This document shows positions 27,415 to 36,621 of a stretch of 64,000 bases of DNA, one piece after another. Numbering within the stretch: the stretch's first letter is position 1; every line of letters starts with the position of its first letter. Made by a program: the position numbers and the translations under genes. Origin of the DNA: Solirubrobacter sp963724195 (GTDB lineage: Bacteria; Actinomycetota; Thermoleophilia; Solirubrobacterales; Solirubrobacteraceae); assembly GCA_963724195.1 (NCBI GenBank), contig CAVRTQ010000005.1:186001-250000 (forward strand), written 5' to 3'. Below the pieces are notes generated by a model. The model worked only from the letters and a program-made list of their open reading frames with translations, was not told the DNA's origin and ran no database searches.

Positions 27415-29733
27415 ATGTCTGAAGTGCACCGCGTCGCCGTAGAAATCGGCGGTACGGAGATCGCCTTCGAGACGGGCAAGATGGCCAAGCAGGCCTCCGG
27501 TGCCGTGACGGTTACGGCCGGCGACACCATCGTGCTCTCCACGGCTACGGCCGGCAACCTTCGCGACGTCGACTTCCTCCCGCTGACGGTGGATGTCGAG
27601 GAGCGCATGTACGCCGCGGGCAAGATCCCCGGCTCCTTCTTCAAGCGTGAAGGCCGTGCCGGCGAGAAGGCGACGCTCATCGCGCGCATGATCGACCGTC
27701 CGCTGCGCCCGCTGTTCCCGAAGGGCTGGCGTCGGGAGACGCAGCTCGTGAACCTCACGCTTTCCGTGGACCAGGTCCACCCGTACGACATCCTCGCCAT
27801 GAACGGCGCGTCCGCCGCGCTCATGATCTCCGATATTCCGTACCCGACGGCCGTGGGCGCCGTCCGCATCGGCAAGATCGAGGGCAACTTCGTCGTCAAC
27901 CCGACGGACGAGCAGCTCCTGACGACGGACATGGATCTCGTCGTCGCTGGTACCGACGAGGCCGTCCTGATGGTCGAGTGCGGCGCCAACGAGGTGCCCG
28001 AGGCCGAGATCCTCGACGCGCTGGACATCGCGCACTCCGCGATCAAGAAGCTGTGCGCCGCGCAGGTCGAGCTCCAGAAGAAGGCCGGCAAGCCCAAGCA
28101 GGAGATCGAGGTCAAGAAGGCGCCCGAGGGCCTGGTCGACGAGATCGACGAGTCCCACGGTGACGCCCTCGACGAGGCCACGTCGGTCACGGACAAGCTC
28201 GAGCGCCAGACCGCGACCAAGGCCGTCGAGGCCGAGGTGCTGGCCAAGTACTCCGGCCCGGAGGACGCGGCCGACTACGCCGAGAAGCGCCAGAACGCGC
28301 AGCTCGCGTTCGACGCGCTCGAGAAGAAGATCATCCGCGAGCGCATCGCCGTCCACAAGAAGCGCCCGGACGGCCGCAGCGAGCGCGAGATCCGCCAGAT
28401 CACGGTGGACGTCAAGCCGCTGCCGCGCACGCACGGCTCGGCCCTGTTCACGCGTGGCCAGACGCAGGCGCTCAGCGTCGTCGCGCTCGGCACCACGCGC
28501 GAGGAGATGCGCCTGGACAACCTCGGTCTCGAGACGTCCAAGCGCTACTTCCACCACTACAACTTCCCGCCCTTCTCCGTGGGCGAGGCCGGCTTCATGC
28601 GCGGCCCCAAGCGCCGTGACATCGGCCACGGCGCGCTCGCCGAGCGCGCGCTGGTCCCGATGATCCCGGACCAGGAGAAGTTCCCGTACACGATCCGCGT
28701 CGTGTCGGACATCCTGGAGTCCAACGGCTCGTCCTCGATGGCGTCGGTCTGCGGCTCCTCGCTGTCGCTGATGGACGCGGGCGTGCCGCTCATCCGTCCG
28801 GTGGCCGGCATCGCCATGGGCCTGATCAAGGAGGGCGACGACTACGTCATCCTCTCCGACATCGCCGGCGTCGAGGACCACCTCGGCGACATGGACTTCA
28901 AGGTCGCGGGCACGTCCGAGGGCATCACCGCCCTGCAGATGGACATCAAGATCACGGGCGTCACGTTCGAGATCATGAGCAACGCCCTGGCCCAGGCCAA
29001 GGAAGGGCGCGAGCACATCCTCGGCAAGATGGCCGAGGCGATCTCCGCCCCGCGCGAGCAGCTCTCCGAGCACGCCCCGCGCATCTCCTCGATCCAGATC
29101 GACCCGGAGAAGATCGGCCTGCTCATCGGCAAGGGCGGCGAGACCATCCGCTCCCTGCAGGAGGAGTACGAGTCCCAGATCGACGTCAACGACGAGGGCC
29201 AGGTCCTCGTCTACGCCGTCACGGGCGCCAAGGGCGACGCCCTCGTCGAGCGCATCCGCTCGATGACCAAGGAGGTCGAGGTCGGCGACGAGTTCACCGG
29301 CAAGGTCGTCAAGACGACCACGTTCGGCGCCTTCGTCGAGCTCGCCAAGGGCACCGACGGCCTGCTGCACATCTCCAACGTGTCGCCGGGCAACCGCGTG
29401 AACACGGTCGAGGAAGTGCTCAACAAGGGCGACGAGATCGCCGTCCGCGTGGTCGAGGTCGACAAGGAGCGCGGCCGCATCGGCCTGCGCCTCGCCGAGG
29501 ATCCCGACATCGCCGGCAAGACCAAGGAGGAGCTCGCCTCCGTCGGCACCGGTGACCCGACGATGGGTGGCGGCAGCGACCGCCCGCGTGGCCGCTCCGG
29601 CGGCGACCGTGGCGACCGCAACGGCCGTGGCGGCCGGGACCGCGACCGCGGCCCCCGCAGCGGTGGCGGCGGACGCGACCGCGATCGCGCCCCGCGCGCG
29701 CCGCGCGGCGATCGCGACCCGGACCGCGGGTAA
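27415..29733 (+). CDS. pnp: Polyribonucleotide nucleotidyltransferase
   Basis: 772 residues, intact. Two RNase PH domains (IPGSFFKREGR, RPLRPLFPKGWRRE; then HGSALFTRGQTQALSVV, SDILESNGSSSMASVCG), an alpha-helical linker, KH (KIGLLIGKGGETIRSLQEE) and S1 (GKVVKTTTFGAFVEL). The tail is rich in Asp-Arg-Gly (GGDRGDRNGRGGRDRDRG). PNPase degrades RNA phosphorolytically from the 3' end. Start: ATG 27415 after a GA-rich ribosome-binding site. Unlike most genomes rpsO is not adjacent. The M16 peptidase gene follows within six bases. Confidence 0.96.
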   Translation: MSEVHRVAVEIGGTEIAFETGKMAKQASGAVTVTAGDTIVLSTATAGNLRDVDFLPLTVDVEERMYAAGKIPGSFFKREGRAGEKATLIARMIDRPLRPLFPKGWRRETQLVNLTLSVDQVHPYDILAMNGASAALMISDIPYPTAVGAVRIGKIEGNFVVNPTDEQLLTTDMDLVVAGTDEAVLMVECGANEVPEAEILDALDIAHSAIKKLCAAQVELQKKAGKPKQEIEVKKAPEGLVDEIDESHGDALDEATSVTDKLERQTATKAVEAEVLAKYSGPEDAADYAEKRQNAQLAFDALEKKIIRERIAVHKKRPDGRSEREIRQITVDVKPLPRTHGSALFTRGQTQALSVVALGTTREEMRLDNLGLETSKRYFHHYNFPPFSVGEAGFMRGPKRRDIGHGALAERALVPMIPDQEKFPYTIRVVSDILESNGSSSMASVCGSSLSLMDAGVPLIRPVAGIAMGLIKEGDDYVILSDIAGVEDHLGDMDFKVAGTSEGITALQMDIKITGVTFEIMSNALAQAKEGREHILGKMAEAISAPREQLSEHAPRISSIQIDPEKIGLLIGKGGETIRSLQEEYESQIDVNDEGQVLVYAVTGAKGDALVERIRSMTKEVEVGDEFTGKVVKTTTFGAFVELAKGTDGLLHISNVSPGNRVNTVEEVLNKGDEIAVRVVEVDKERGRIGLRLAEDPDIAGKTKEELASVGTGDPTMGGGSDRPRGRSGGDRGDRNGRGGRDRDRGPRSGGGGRDRDRAPRAPRGDRDPDRG

Positions 29734-29738
29734 TCGCC

Positions 29739-31032
29739 CTGCCCGGCCATCGCATCACGGAGCTCGATTCCGGGCTGCGGATCGTCACGGAGGCCATGCC
29801 CTCCGTCCGGTCCGCCGCCCTGGGCTTCTTCGTGCACACCGGCTCGCGCGGTGAATCCGTGGCGGAGGCCGGGCTCAGCCATTTCCTCGAGCACCTGCTG
29901 TTCAAGGGCACCGACAAGTACGCGTCCGCGGAGATCGACCAGCTCTTCGACGGGATGGGCGCCGAGCTGAACGCCGGCACGGACAAGGAGAGCACCGCGG
30001 TCTACGCGCGGATGCTCGACCAGCACCTGCCGGCGGCGTTCGACGTCATGGCCGACATGGTCTGGCGTCCCGCGTACCACGACGTGGACCCCGAGCGCGA
30101 GGTCGTGCTCGAGGAGATCGCCATGTACGAGGACGACCCGCAGGACACGGTGTTCGACGTGCTCGGCGAGGCCGTCTTCGGCGATCACCCGCTCGGGCGG
30201 CCGATCATCGGCCGCGCGCCGGTCATTCGCGACACGCCGATCGACGTCATCGCCGAGTTCCACCGGCGCCGCTACCTGCCGGGCAACATCGTCATCGCGG
30301 CGGCCGGCAGCGTGGACCACGACCAGATCGTGGAGCTCGCCACCAGGACCGCGCACACGCATGACGGGGTCGAGCCGGTGCCCGCGCCCGAGGCCGCTCC
30401 GCGCGACCCGGGCGCGACCGTGCGCTTCGTCCGCAAGGACACCGAGCAGGTGCACGTCACGCTCGGCGGCCTCGGCCTGCAGCGCGGCGACGAACGGCGC
30501 TTCGCGGCGCGCGTGCTGGACGCGATCTTCGGCGGGCTGTCGAGCTCGAGGCTCTTCCAGGCCGTCCGCGAAGAGCGCGGCCTCGCCTACAGCGTGTACT
30601 CGTTCGCCGGCCAGTACGCCGACACGGGCCAGGTCGGCCTGTACGTCGGCACGCGCCCGGACAACCTCGTCGAGGCGATGAAGGTCGTGGGGGACGAGCT
30701 GGACCGCTTCCGCGCGGAGCCCGCCACCGAGGCGGAGCTCGTGCGTGCGCGCGAGAACGTCAAGGCGCGCATCGTGCTCGGCATGGAGTCCACCGGCTCG
30801 CGCATGCACCGGCTCGGCGGCTCGCTGCTGTTCGGGCTCCCGCTGCTGGAGACCGAGGAGGTCATGGAGCGCATCGACGCCGTGACCCTCGAGGACCTGC
30901 GCTCGCTCGTCGACGACCTGTGGGCGCCCGGGCGCCTGTCCGCGGCCGGCATCGGCCCGGACGAGGACAAGTTCTGCGCCGCCGTCGAAGGCGTCGCGGG
31001 CGGCGATCAGCCGGCCGGCCGAGGCGGCTTAG
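29739..31032 (+). CDS. M16-family zinc peptidase (pitrilysin/PepR type), start and end uncertain
   Basis: The family N-terminus (ITELDSGLRIVTEAMPSVRS) begins upstream of the first ATG (29796). In this frame only CTG 29739 or ATC 29733 could start it, so a non-standard start coupled to pnp is suggested. Zinc site: HFLEH in GLSHFLEHLLFKGTDKY with the downstream Glu in the NAGTDKESTAVYARML region. R/Y pair region: ERGLAYSVYSFAGQY. The frame runs past the expected end into dapB. TAG at 31030 would stop it after AGRGG if one base were inserted nearby. Usual neighbour of pnp and dapB in actinobacteria. Confidence 0.87.
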
Positions 31033-31062
31033 ACATGAGCCGCGGGTTCTTGCGGCTCGGCG

Positions 31063-31752
31063 GTGGAGCCGAGCGCCAGCGCGAGGCGAGCGCTGATCCG
31101 GGTCGCCGTAGCCGGCGCCGCGGGGCGCATGGGCGCGACGACCTGCGAGGCCGTCGAGGGCGCCGAGGACATGGAGCTGGTCGGCCGCGCCGACCCGACG
31201 CTCGGCACCACGGTCGCGGACGTGATCGAGGACGCCGACGTGCTCGTGGACTTCACGCTGCCCGACCAGGCGGTCGGCAACGCGACGTTGGCCGTCCACG
31301 CGGGCGTGCACGTCGTGATCGGCACGTCCGGCTGGTCGGACACCGCGCTGCGTGAGGCGGTCAGCGGCGCCCCGGGCAACGTGTTCGTCGCCGCGAACTT
31401 CGCGATCGGCGCCGTGTTGATGATGCGCTTCGCCGCCGAGGCGTCGAAGATCATGGACTCGGCGGAGATCATCGAGTACCACCACACGGGCAAGATCGAC
31501 AAGCCGTCCGGCACCGCCGCGCGGACCGCCGAGGTGATGGAGGGCGAGGTGCCGATCCACTCGGTGCGCCTGCCCGGCCTCGTCGCCGACCAGGACGTGA
31601 TCTTCGGCGGCGAAGCCCAGACGCTGACGATCCGCCACGTCACCACGGACCGCACGAGCTTCATGCCGGGCGTGCTGCTCGCGATCCGCAAGGTGGCCGA
31701 GCTGCCCGAGTCCCCGGTGATCGGGCTCGACAAGCTCCTGTGGCCCTCGTAG
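31063..31752 (+). CDS. dapB: 4-hydroxy-tetrahydrodipicolinate reductase
   Basis: 229 residues from GTG 31063. NAD(P) motif VAVAGAAGRMGATTCEAV, then VDFTLPDQAVGN, GTSGWS, and the DapB signature EIIEYHHTGKIDKPSGTA. Second reductive step towards diaminopimelate. The start is weakly defined; the first conserved residue is at about 31096, and the upstream 60 bases hold palindromes (31036-31056, 31053-31076). Overlaps the next small gene by 13 bases. Confidence 0.92.
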   Translation: MEPSASARRALIRVAVAGAAGRMGATTCEAVEGAEDMELVGRADPTLGTTVADVIEDADVLVDFTLPDQAVGNATLAVHAGVHVVIGTSGWSDTALREAVSGAPGNVFVAANFAIGAVLMMRFAAEASKIMDSAEIIEYHHTGKIDKPSGTAARTAEVMEGEVPIHSVRLPGLVADQDVIFGGEAQTLTIRHVTTDRTSFMPGVLLAIRKVAELPESPVIGLDKLLWPS

Positions 31753-32072
31753 CCGTCACCGATCACGCCGCCGAGCGATATCTCCAGCGCGTGCGAGGCG
31801 CGCTCGACCCGAAGCTGGAAGTGGCGTCACGGGTGTCGCGCGCGGTGGACGCGGGCCGGCTCGAGCCGGGGGAGCGCGGCGCCGTGCTCGTCCGCGACCT
31901 CGAGGACACCGAGCTCGTCTACATCTGCATGGAGGACAAGCCGCGCGGCGAGCTGATCGTGATCACGCTGTGGGAGGGCGGGGAGGACCCGCGCGTCCCG
32001 AAGCGCTTCACGGACGCTCTACGGCGTCGAGGGCGACGCGCAGCGTCCGCCCCGAGCGCAGAGACACCCTGA
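31740..32072 (+). CDS. Small hypothetical protein with HAAERY motif
   Basis: 110 residues, GTG start inside the 3' end of dapB. Begins ALVAVTDHAAERYLQRVRG and later has VLVRDLEDTELVYICMED and ELIVITLWEGGEDPR. I do not recognise a named domain; the HAxERYxxR pattern recurs in small actinobacterial and phage proteins, some near nuclease or toxin-like families. The last 20 residues are low complexity and overlap a possible minus-strand gene, so the true end may be earlier. Confidence 0.6.
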   Translation: MALVAVTDHAAERYLQRVRGALDPKLEVASRVSRAVDAGRLEPGERGAVLVRDLEDTELVYICMEDKPRGELIVITLWEGGEDPRVPKRFTDALRRRGRRAASAPSAETP

Positions 32073-32260
32073 CCTGGTAGCGGTGCGTGGCGCGTCGCGG
32101 GTAGACGCGAATCCGCGCTCGCTGCCCCGGCTGGACGGCGAACCGGACCGCCCGGCCGACGCCCACCCGCACGGTTCCCGCGCACGCTCGCGCCCGCGCG
32201 CGGGCGGGGCAGGAGACGAGCAGGCGGCGTTTGCCCTGTCGCCCGAGCCTTCGACGACAC
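32008..32260 (-). CDS. Possible small minus-strand gene or remnant, unknown
   Basis: The minus strand encodes LLVSCPARARARACAGTVRV followed by an Arg/Val-rich beta-like stretch (VQPGQRARIRVYPRR, QVRVSLRSGRTLRVALDAVE). It resembles the CPAxxxxxCxGTVRL repeats of secreted Solirubrobacterales proteins. No clear start; a hydrophobic segment (LGIVAGLALWA) lies upstream in another frame. It would converge on the preceding gene with about 65 bases of overlap and diverge from the LigD-like gene. Weak. Confidence 0.3.
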
Positions 32261-32316
32261 CGCCGCGGCGTCGGCCGGGCGCCGCCCACAGCGCCAGTCC
32301 TGCAACGATCCCCAGC

Positions 32317-33189
32317 GTGCCTGAGGTCAAGCTCACCAATCCCGACAAGGTCCTCTTCCCGGACGACGGGATCACCAAGGCCGAGTTGCGTGACTACTAC
32401 GTGACGGTGGCCGAAGTGATGGTCCCGCACGCGAGGGACCGGCCGATGAACTTGTGGCGCTGGAACAAGGGGATCGCGCACGACCCGCTGATTCAGCAGT
32501 CACTGCCCAAGGGCGCGCCGGAGTGGGTCAAGCGCTGCGAGGTCTCGCGCCGCAAGGGCGGCGACATCACGCACGGGATGATCAACGACGCCGACACGCT
32601 CCAGTGGCTCGCGCAGCAGAACTGCATCACGCCGCACGTCTGGAACGCCCGCTGCGACCGGCGCGAGAAGCCGGACCGGCTCGTGTTCGACCTGGACCCG
32701 AGCGAGGACGACTTCGACAAGATCCGCGCGGCGGCGCTGGCCGTGGCGGACATGCTCCGCGACATCGGGCTGACGCCGTTCGCGAAGGTGAGCGGGTCGC
32801 GCGGGATCCACGTGGTCGCGCCGCTGAAGCGGCTGCGGGAAGCGGACGAGGTCCGGGCCGCGGCCGGCGCGCTGGCCGAGCGCATCGCCGGCGAGCACGC
32901 CGACACGCTCACGACCGAATGGCGCAAGGACAAGCGCGACGGGCGGATTCTCGTGGACGTCGCGCGCAACACGTACGGGCAGACGATCGTCGCCGCCTAC
33001 GCGGTGCGCGGCCTCCCGGGCGCGCCGGTGTCGGCGCCGGTGACGTGGGACGAGGTCGCGGACCCGTCGCTCACGCCGCAGTCCTTCACGCTGCGGAACG
33101 TGGGTGAGCGGATCGCCGCGGTCGGGGACGTCTGGGCGGACATCGACGAACACGCGGGCACGCTGCCGAAGGACTTGCTCACGGCTTGA
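32317..33189 (+). CDS. LigD-type DNA polymerase/primase (non-homologous end-joining PolDom)
   Basis: 290 residues from GTG 32317 (MPEVKLTNPDKVLFPDDGIT). Family blocks: LRDYYVTVAEVMVPHARDRP, WARCD-region WNARCDRREKPDRLVFDLDP with the catalytic DLD, FAKVSGSRGIHVVAPL and DGRILVDVARNTYGQT. A stand-alone polymerase domain without the ligase or nuclease of full LigD, and no Ku gene in the window. Expected role: gap filling with ribonucleotides during end joining. Confidence 0.9.
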   Translation: MPEVKLTNPDKVLFPDDGITKAELRDYYVTVAEVMVPHARDRPMNLWRWNKGIAHDPLIQQSLPKGAPEWVKRCEVSRRKGGDITHGMINDADTLQWLAQQNCITPHVWNARCDRREKPDRLVFDLDPSEDDFDKIRAAALAVADMLRDIGLTPFAKVSGSRGIHVVAPLKRLREADEVRAAAGALAERIAGEHADTLTTEWRKDKRDGRILVDVARNTYGQTIVAAYAVRGLPGAPVSAPVTWDEVADPSLTPQSFTLRNVGERIAAVGDVWADIDEHAGTLPKDLLTA

Positions 33190-33282
33190 TGTCGATGGAC
33201 ACGGCCCTGAGAGCGGGCGCCGTCGGCTGGCGGGCTGTTCGCGTTTCCGCACCGGACGCCGCTTGCACGCTACCGTCGGGGC

Positions 33283-34063
33283 ATGGGGTTCCTCGACAAG
33301 GCCAAGAAGCTCGCCGAGCAGGCGCAGACCAAGCTCGACGAGGTGCAGACGCAGATCAACCAGCAGGGCTCGTCGCGGCCCGGCGGGCAGCAGCCCGGCG
33401 GTCACGTCGAATACGACAAGCACGGCCGGCCGCTTCCGCCGCAGCAGCCGCCCGGCGGGCAGGTCCAGTACGACCCGCAGGGCCGTCCGATCCCGCCGCA
33501 GCAGTCCGCGACGCCCCCGCACGGCGACCCCTTGGGCGGCGCGCCCGCCGCCCCGCCGTGGCCCGGCCAGTCCCAGAGCCCGTCCTGGCCGCCCCCGGGC
33601 GAGTCCGCCCCGCCCACGTACGACGAGCCGCTCCCCACCGCTCCGCCGGCGCCCGGCTCGGCCGACTGGACGCCGCCGCCGGCCACCCCGGCCCCGCCGT
33701 CCGGATGGTCGCCGCCGCCGCGCCCCGCCGGCTCCCGGCGGACCGTCTTCCTCGGACCCCGCCAGCTGGGCGCCACCGAGCGGCCCGGGTTCGTCGCCTC
33801 CGCCTGGCTCGGCCGGGTGGACGCCCCCGCCGTCCACCCCTGGCGTGCCGCCGACGGAGCCGCCGAGCGGCCCGCCCGCGCCCATTGAGGGCTCTGCCCC
33901 GCCGCCGCAGGCGCCCGGTGTGCCGTCCGGCCCGCCGCAACCGCCCGCCGAGGGCGAAGGCAAGGCGCCCGCGGCGCCGGGAGTGCCCGGGGTGGAGGAG
34001 GACCGCAACAAGCCGTCGTACGCACCGCCGAAGCTCAGCTCGGGGGACCCGCTCGCGGGCTGA
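33283..34063 (+). CDS. Proline/glutamine-rich hypothetical protein (one frameshift)
   Basis: Starts MGFLDKAKKLAEQAQTKLDE, a short amphipathic helix, followed by about 230 residues of Pro, Gln, Gly and Ser in loose repeats (GRPLPPQQPPGGQVQYDPQG, PPPGSADWTPPPATP). It ends EEDRNKPSYAPPKLSSGDPL. An extra C near 33733 breaks the frame. Predicted disordered. The N-terminal helix is common in small actinobacterial proteins of unknown function. It ends 27 bases before dapA. Confidence 0.72.
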
Positions 34064-34090
34064 CCGGCGCGCGTGCCATCCTCTACAGCC

Positions 34091-34957
34091 ATGCGTCCCT
34101 ACGAAGGCCTGCTCACGGCCATGATCACGCCCTTCCGTGCTGATGGCTCCGTCGACGAGGAGGGCGCGGTCGCAATCGGCCGCCACCTGCTCGCGAACGG
34201 CTCGCACGGGCTGGTCGTGGCCGGGACCACGGGTGAGGCGGCGACGATGACCGATGAGGAGCACCTCGGCCTCATCGCACTGATCGCGGGTGAGCTCGGG
34301 GACGAGGCGACGATCATCGGTGGCACGGGCTCCAACGACACGCGGCACGCCGTCCATCTGACCGAGAAAGCGGTCGAGGCGGGGTGCGACGCGGTCTTGT
34401 CCGTGACGCCCTACTACAACAAACCGAACCGCCGCGGAATCACCGCTCACTTCAGGGAAGTGGCGAAGGCCGCGACTGGCACGCCGGTCATCCTCTACAA
34501 CATCCCGGGCCGGTGCGTGGTCAACATGCCGCCCGACCTGCTCGCCGAGCTGGCGCAGATCGACGGGATCGACGCCGTCAAGCAGGCCAACAGCGATGAG
34601 CTCCAGCTCATCGACGGCCTCGCGGTCATGGCCGGCAACGACGACATCTACGGGAAGTGCCTGGACATCGGCGGCACCGGCGGCATCTGCGTCGCCTCCC
34701 ACGTCGTCGGCCCCGAGATGCGGCGCATGTACGACGAGCCCGACAACCGCGCCGAGATCGACGCGTCCCTGCAGGAGATCTACGAAGCGATGTTCATCAC
34801 TGCGAGCCCCGCGCCGGTCAAGGCCGCGCTGGAGATGCTCGGCCAGACCCCCGGTACGTTGCGCCTGCCGCTCGTCGAGTGCGACGAGCAGGAACGCAAC
34901 TTCGTGCACAACGCGCTCGCCCAGCACGGACTGCTGCGCGAGGTCACCGCCCGTTGA
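34091..34957 (+). CDS. dapA: 4-hydroxy-tetrahydrodipicolinate synthase
   Basis: 288 residues, intact. TIM barrel with GLVVAGTTGEAATMTDEEH, VTPYYNKPNRRG, VILYNIPGRCVVNM (Tyr of the catalytic triad) and the Schiff-base Lys in GIDAVKQANSDELQL. Condenses pyruvate with aspartate semialdehyde. ATG at 34091 chosen because the upstream extension lacks conservation. Its stop overlaps the TTG of RNase J (TTGA). Confidence 0.95.
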   Translation: MRPYEGLLTAMITPFRADGSVDEEGAVAIGRHLLANGSHGLVVAGTTGEAATMTDEEHLGLIALIAGELGDEATIIGGTGSNDTRHAVHLTEKAVEAGCDAVLSVTPYYNKPNRRGITAHFREVAKAATGTPVILYNIPGRCVVNMPPDLLAELAQIDGIDAVKQANSDELQLIDGLAVMAGNDDIYGKCLDIGGTGGICVASHVVGPEMRRMYDEPDNRAEIDASLQEIYEAMFITASPAPVKAALEMLGQTPGTLRLPLVECDEQERNFVHNALAQHGLLREVTAR

Positions 34958-36621
34958 GCGGCACCGTACGCGTCCTCCCGCTGGGAGGCGTCGGCGAGAT
35001 CGGCAAGAACATGACCGTCGTCGAGTACGACGGGCGGATCGTCGTGGTCGACTGCGGCCTGCGGTTCCCGACGGCCGAGATGATGGGCATCGACCTCGTC
35101 CTGCCGGACTTCACGTACCTGCGTGAGCACGTCGACGCGATCGACGCGATCATCATCACGCACGGCCACGAGGACCATCTCGGGTCGCTCCCGTGGGTGA
35201 TCCGCGACCTCGGCCAGGACAAGATCCCCGTCGTCTACGGCGGCCAGCTCACGATCGCGATGGCCCGCTCGAAGCTGGACGAGCACAAGCTGCGCGACGT
35301 CAACCTCGAGGTGTTGCCGATCGGCGACGTCGTCGAGGCCGGCCCGTTCACGCTCGAGCGCGTCCACCTCACGCACTCCATCCCGGACGCCTCCGGCGTC
35401 GCGATCGGCACGCCGCTCGGCACCGTCTTCTTCACCGGCGACTACAAGTTCGACCAGACGCCCGTGATCGGCGCGCCGGCGGACATGAGCCGGCTGGCCG
35501 AGCTCGGCCGCGAGCGGCTGCTGCTCCTGCTCGGCGACTCCACGAACGTGGACCGCCCGGGCATCAGCGAGAGCGAATCGATCGTCGGCCCGCACCTGGA
35601 CCGCGTCTTCGGTCGCTGCGAGGGCCGGATCGTCGTCACCTGCTTCGCGTCGAACATCCACCGCGTCCAGCAGGTCGTGCACGCCGCCGAGAAGAACGGC
35701 CGCAAGGTCGCGCTCGTCGGCCGCTCGATGCGCAAGAACGTCAACATCGGCCGCAGCCTCGGGCACATCGACATCCCCGAGGGGATGCTGGTGCCACCGC
35801 GGGAGATCGATCAGTGGGCCGACGAGAAGATCGTCGTCATCTCCACCGGCTCCCAGGGCGAGCCCCTGTCGGCGCTGCGCCGGATGGCCTACCGCGATCA
35901 CCCGCAGGTGGAGCTCAAGTCGGGGGACACGATCGTGTTCTCGGCCACGCCGATCCCGGGCAACGAGCGCGCCGTCAACGAGACGATCGACCGCCTGTAC
36001 CACATCGGCTGCAAGGTGGTCACGGCCCGCGACGCGCCGATCCACGCCTCCGGCCACGGCTACGCGGAGGAGGTCAAGATGATGATCAACCTCACCCGTC
36101 CGAAGTACGTGATGCCGGTCCACGGCGACTTCAAGCGGATGCTCATCCACAGCGAGCTCGCCCAGGCGGTCGGCGTGCCGGAAGCGAACATCTTCCGCAG
36201 CGAGAACGGCACCCCGCTGGAGATCACCGCCGAAGGCGCGAAGTTCGGCAAGCCGGAGCACTCCGGGATGATCTTCGTCGACGGCGTGGACATCGGTGAC
36301 GTCTCCGACGTCGCGCTGCGCGACCGGCGCATGCTCTCCGCGGACGGCATCTTCATCATCGTCGCGACCATCTCCGAGGCGGACGGTTCGTCCGTCGTCC
36401 CGCCCGAGGTGATCGCCCGCGGTGTCCCGTTCCTCGAGGGCAACGACAAGTTCACCGAGGACCTGCGCGAAGCGGTCGAGGACTCACTGGACACCGCTGC
36501 CGAGCAGCAGATCACCGAGGTCGAGGTGCTGCAGAACCACCTGCACGACGACCTCGCGCAGTTCATCTACGACCGGCTCAAGCGCCGCCCGATGGTCTTG
36601 CCCGTTGTGGTTGAGGTCTGA
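34954..36621 (+). CDS. rnj: Ribonuclease J
   Basis: 555 residues, TTG start overlapping dapA. Metallo-beta-lactamase/beta-CASP nuclease: zinc motif IITHGHEDHLGSLPW, RVHLTHSIPDASG, FTGDYKFDQTP, LLLGDSTNVDRPG; beta-CASP part VVTCFASNIHRVQQV, ISTGSQGEPLSAL and HASGHGYAEE, VMPVHGDFKRM. 5'-to-3' exo- and endonuclease for mRNA decay and rRNA maturation. The last 44 bases overlap the convergent MFS gene. Confidence 0.95.
   Translation: MSGTVRVLPLGGVGEIGKNMTVVEYDGRIVVVDCGLRFPTAEMMGIDLVLPDFTYLREHVDAIDAIIITHGHEDHLGSLPWVIRDLGQDKIPVVYGGQLTIAMARSKLDEHKLRDVNLEVLPIGDVVEAGPFTLERVHLTHSIPDASGVAIGTPLGTVFFTGDYKFDQTPVIGAPADMSRLAELGRERLLLLLGDSTNVDRPGISESESIVGPHLDRVFGRCEGRIVVTCFASNIHRVQQVVHAAEKNGRKVALVGRSMRKNVNIGRSLGHIDIPEGMLVPPREIDQWADEKIVVISTGSQGEPLSALRRMAYRDHPQVELKSGDTIVFSATPIPGNERAVNETIDRLYHIGCKVVTARDAPIHASGHGYAEEVKMMINLTRPKYVMPVHGDFKRMLIHSELAQAVGVPEANIFRSENGTPLEITAEGAKFGKPEHSGMIFVDGVDIGDVSDVALRDRRMLSADGIFIIVATISEADGSSVVPPEVIARGVPFLEGNDKFTEDLREAVEDSLDTAAEQQITEVEVLQNHLHDDLAQFIYDRLKRRPMVLPVVVEV

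Noticed and set aside
31032..31095. Palindromes before dapB as a fourth dual-hairpin copy
   Set aside because: Stems are present (AGCCGC/GCGGCT, CGGCTC/GAGCCG) but the core TCGCCYTRCGGGCTC and TGGGA are absent.
34780..36261. Long minus-strand frame of about 490 codons opposite RNase J
   Set aside because: Shadow of a high-GC gene; RNase J is fully conserved on the plus strand. The same applies to other long antisense frames (opposite pnp, nusA, infB, rny, recA, dapF).
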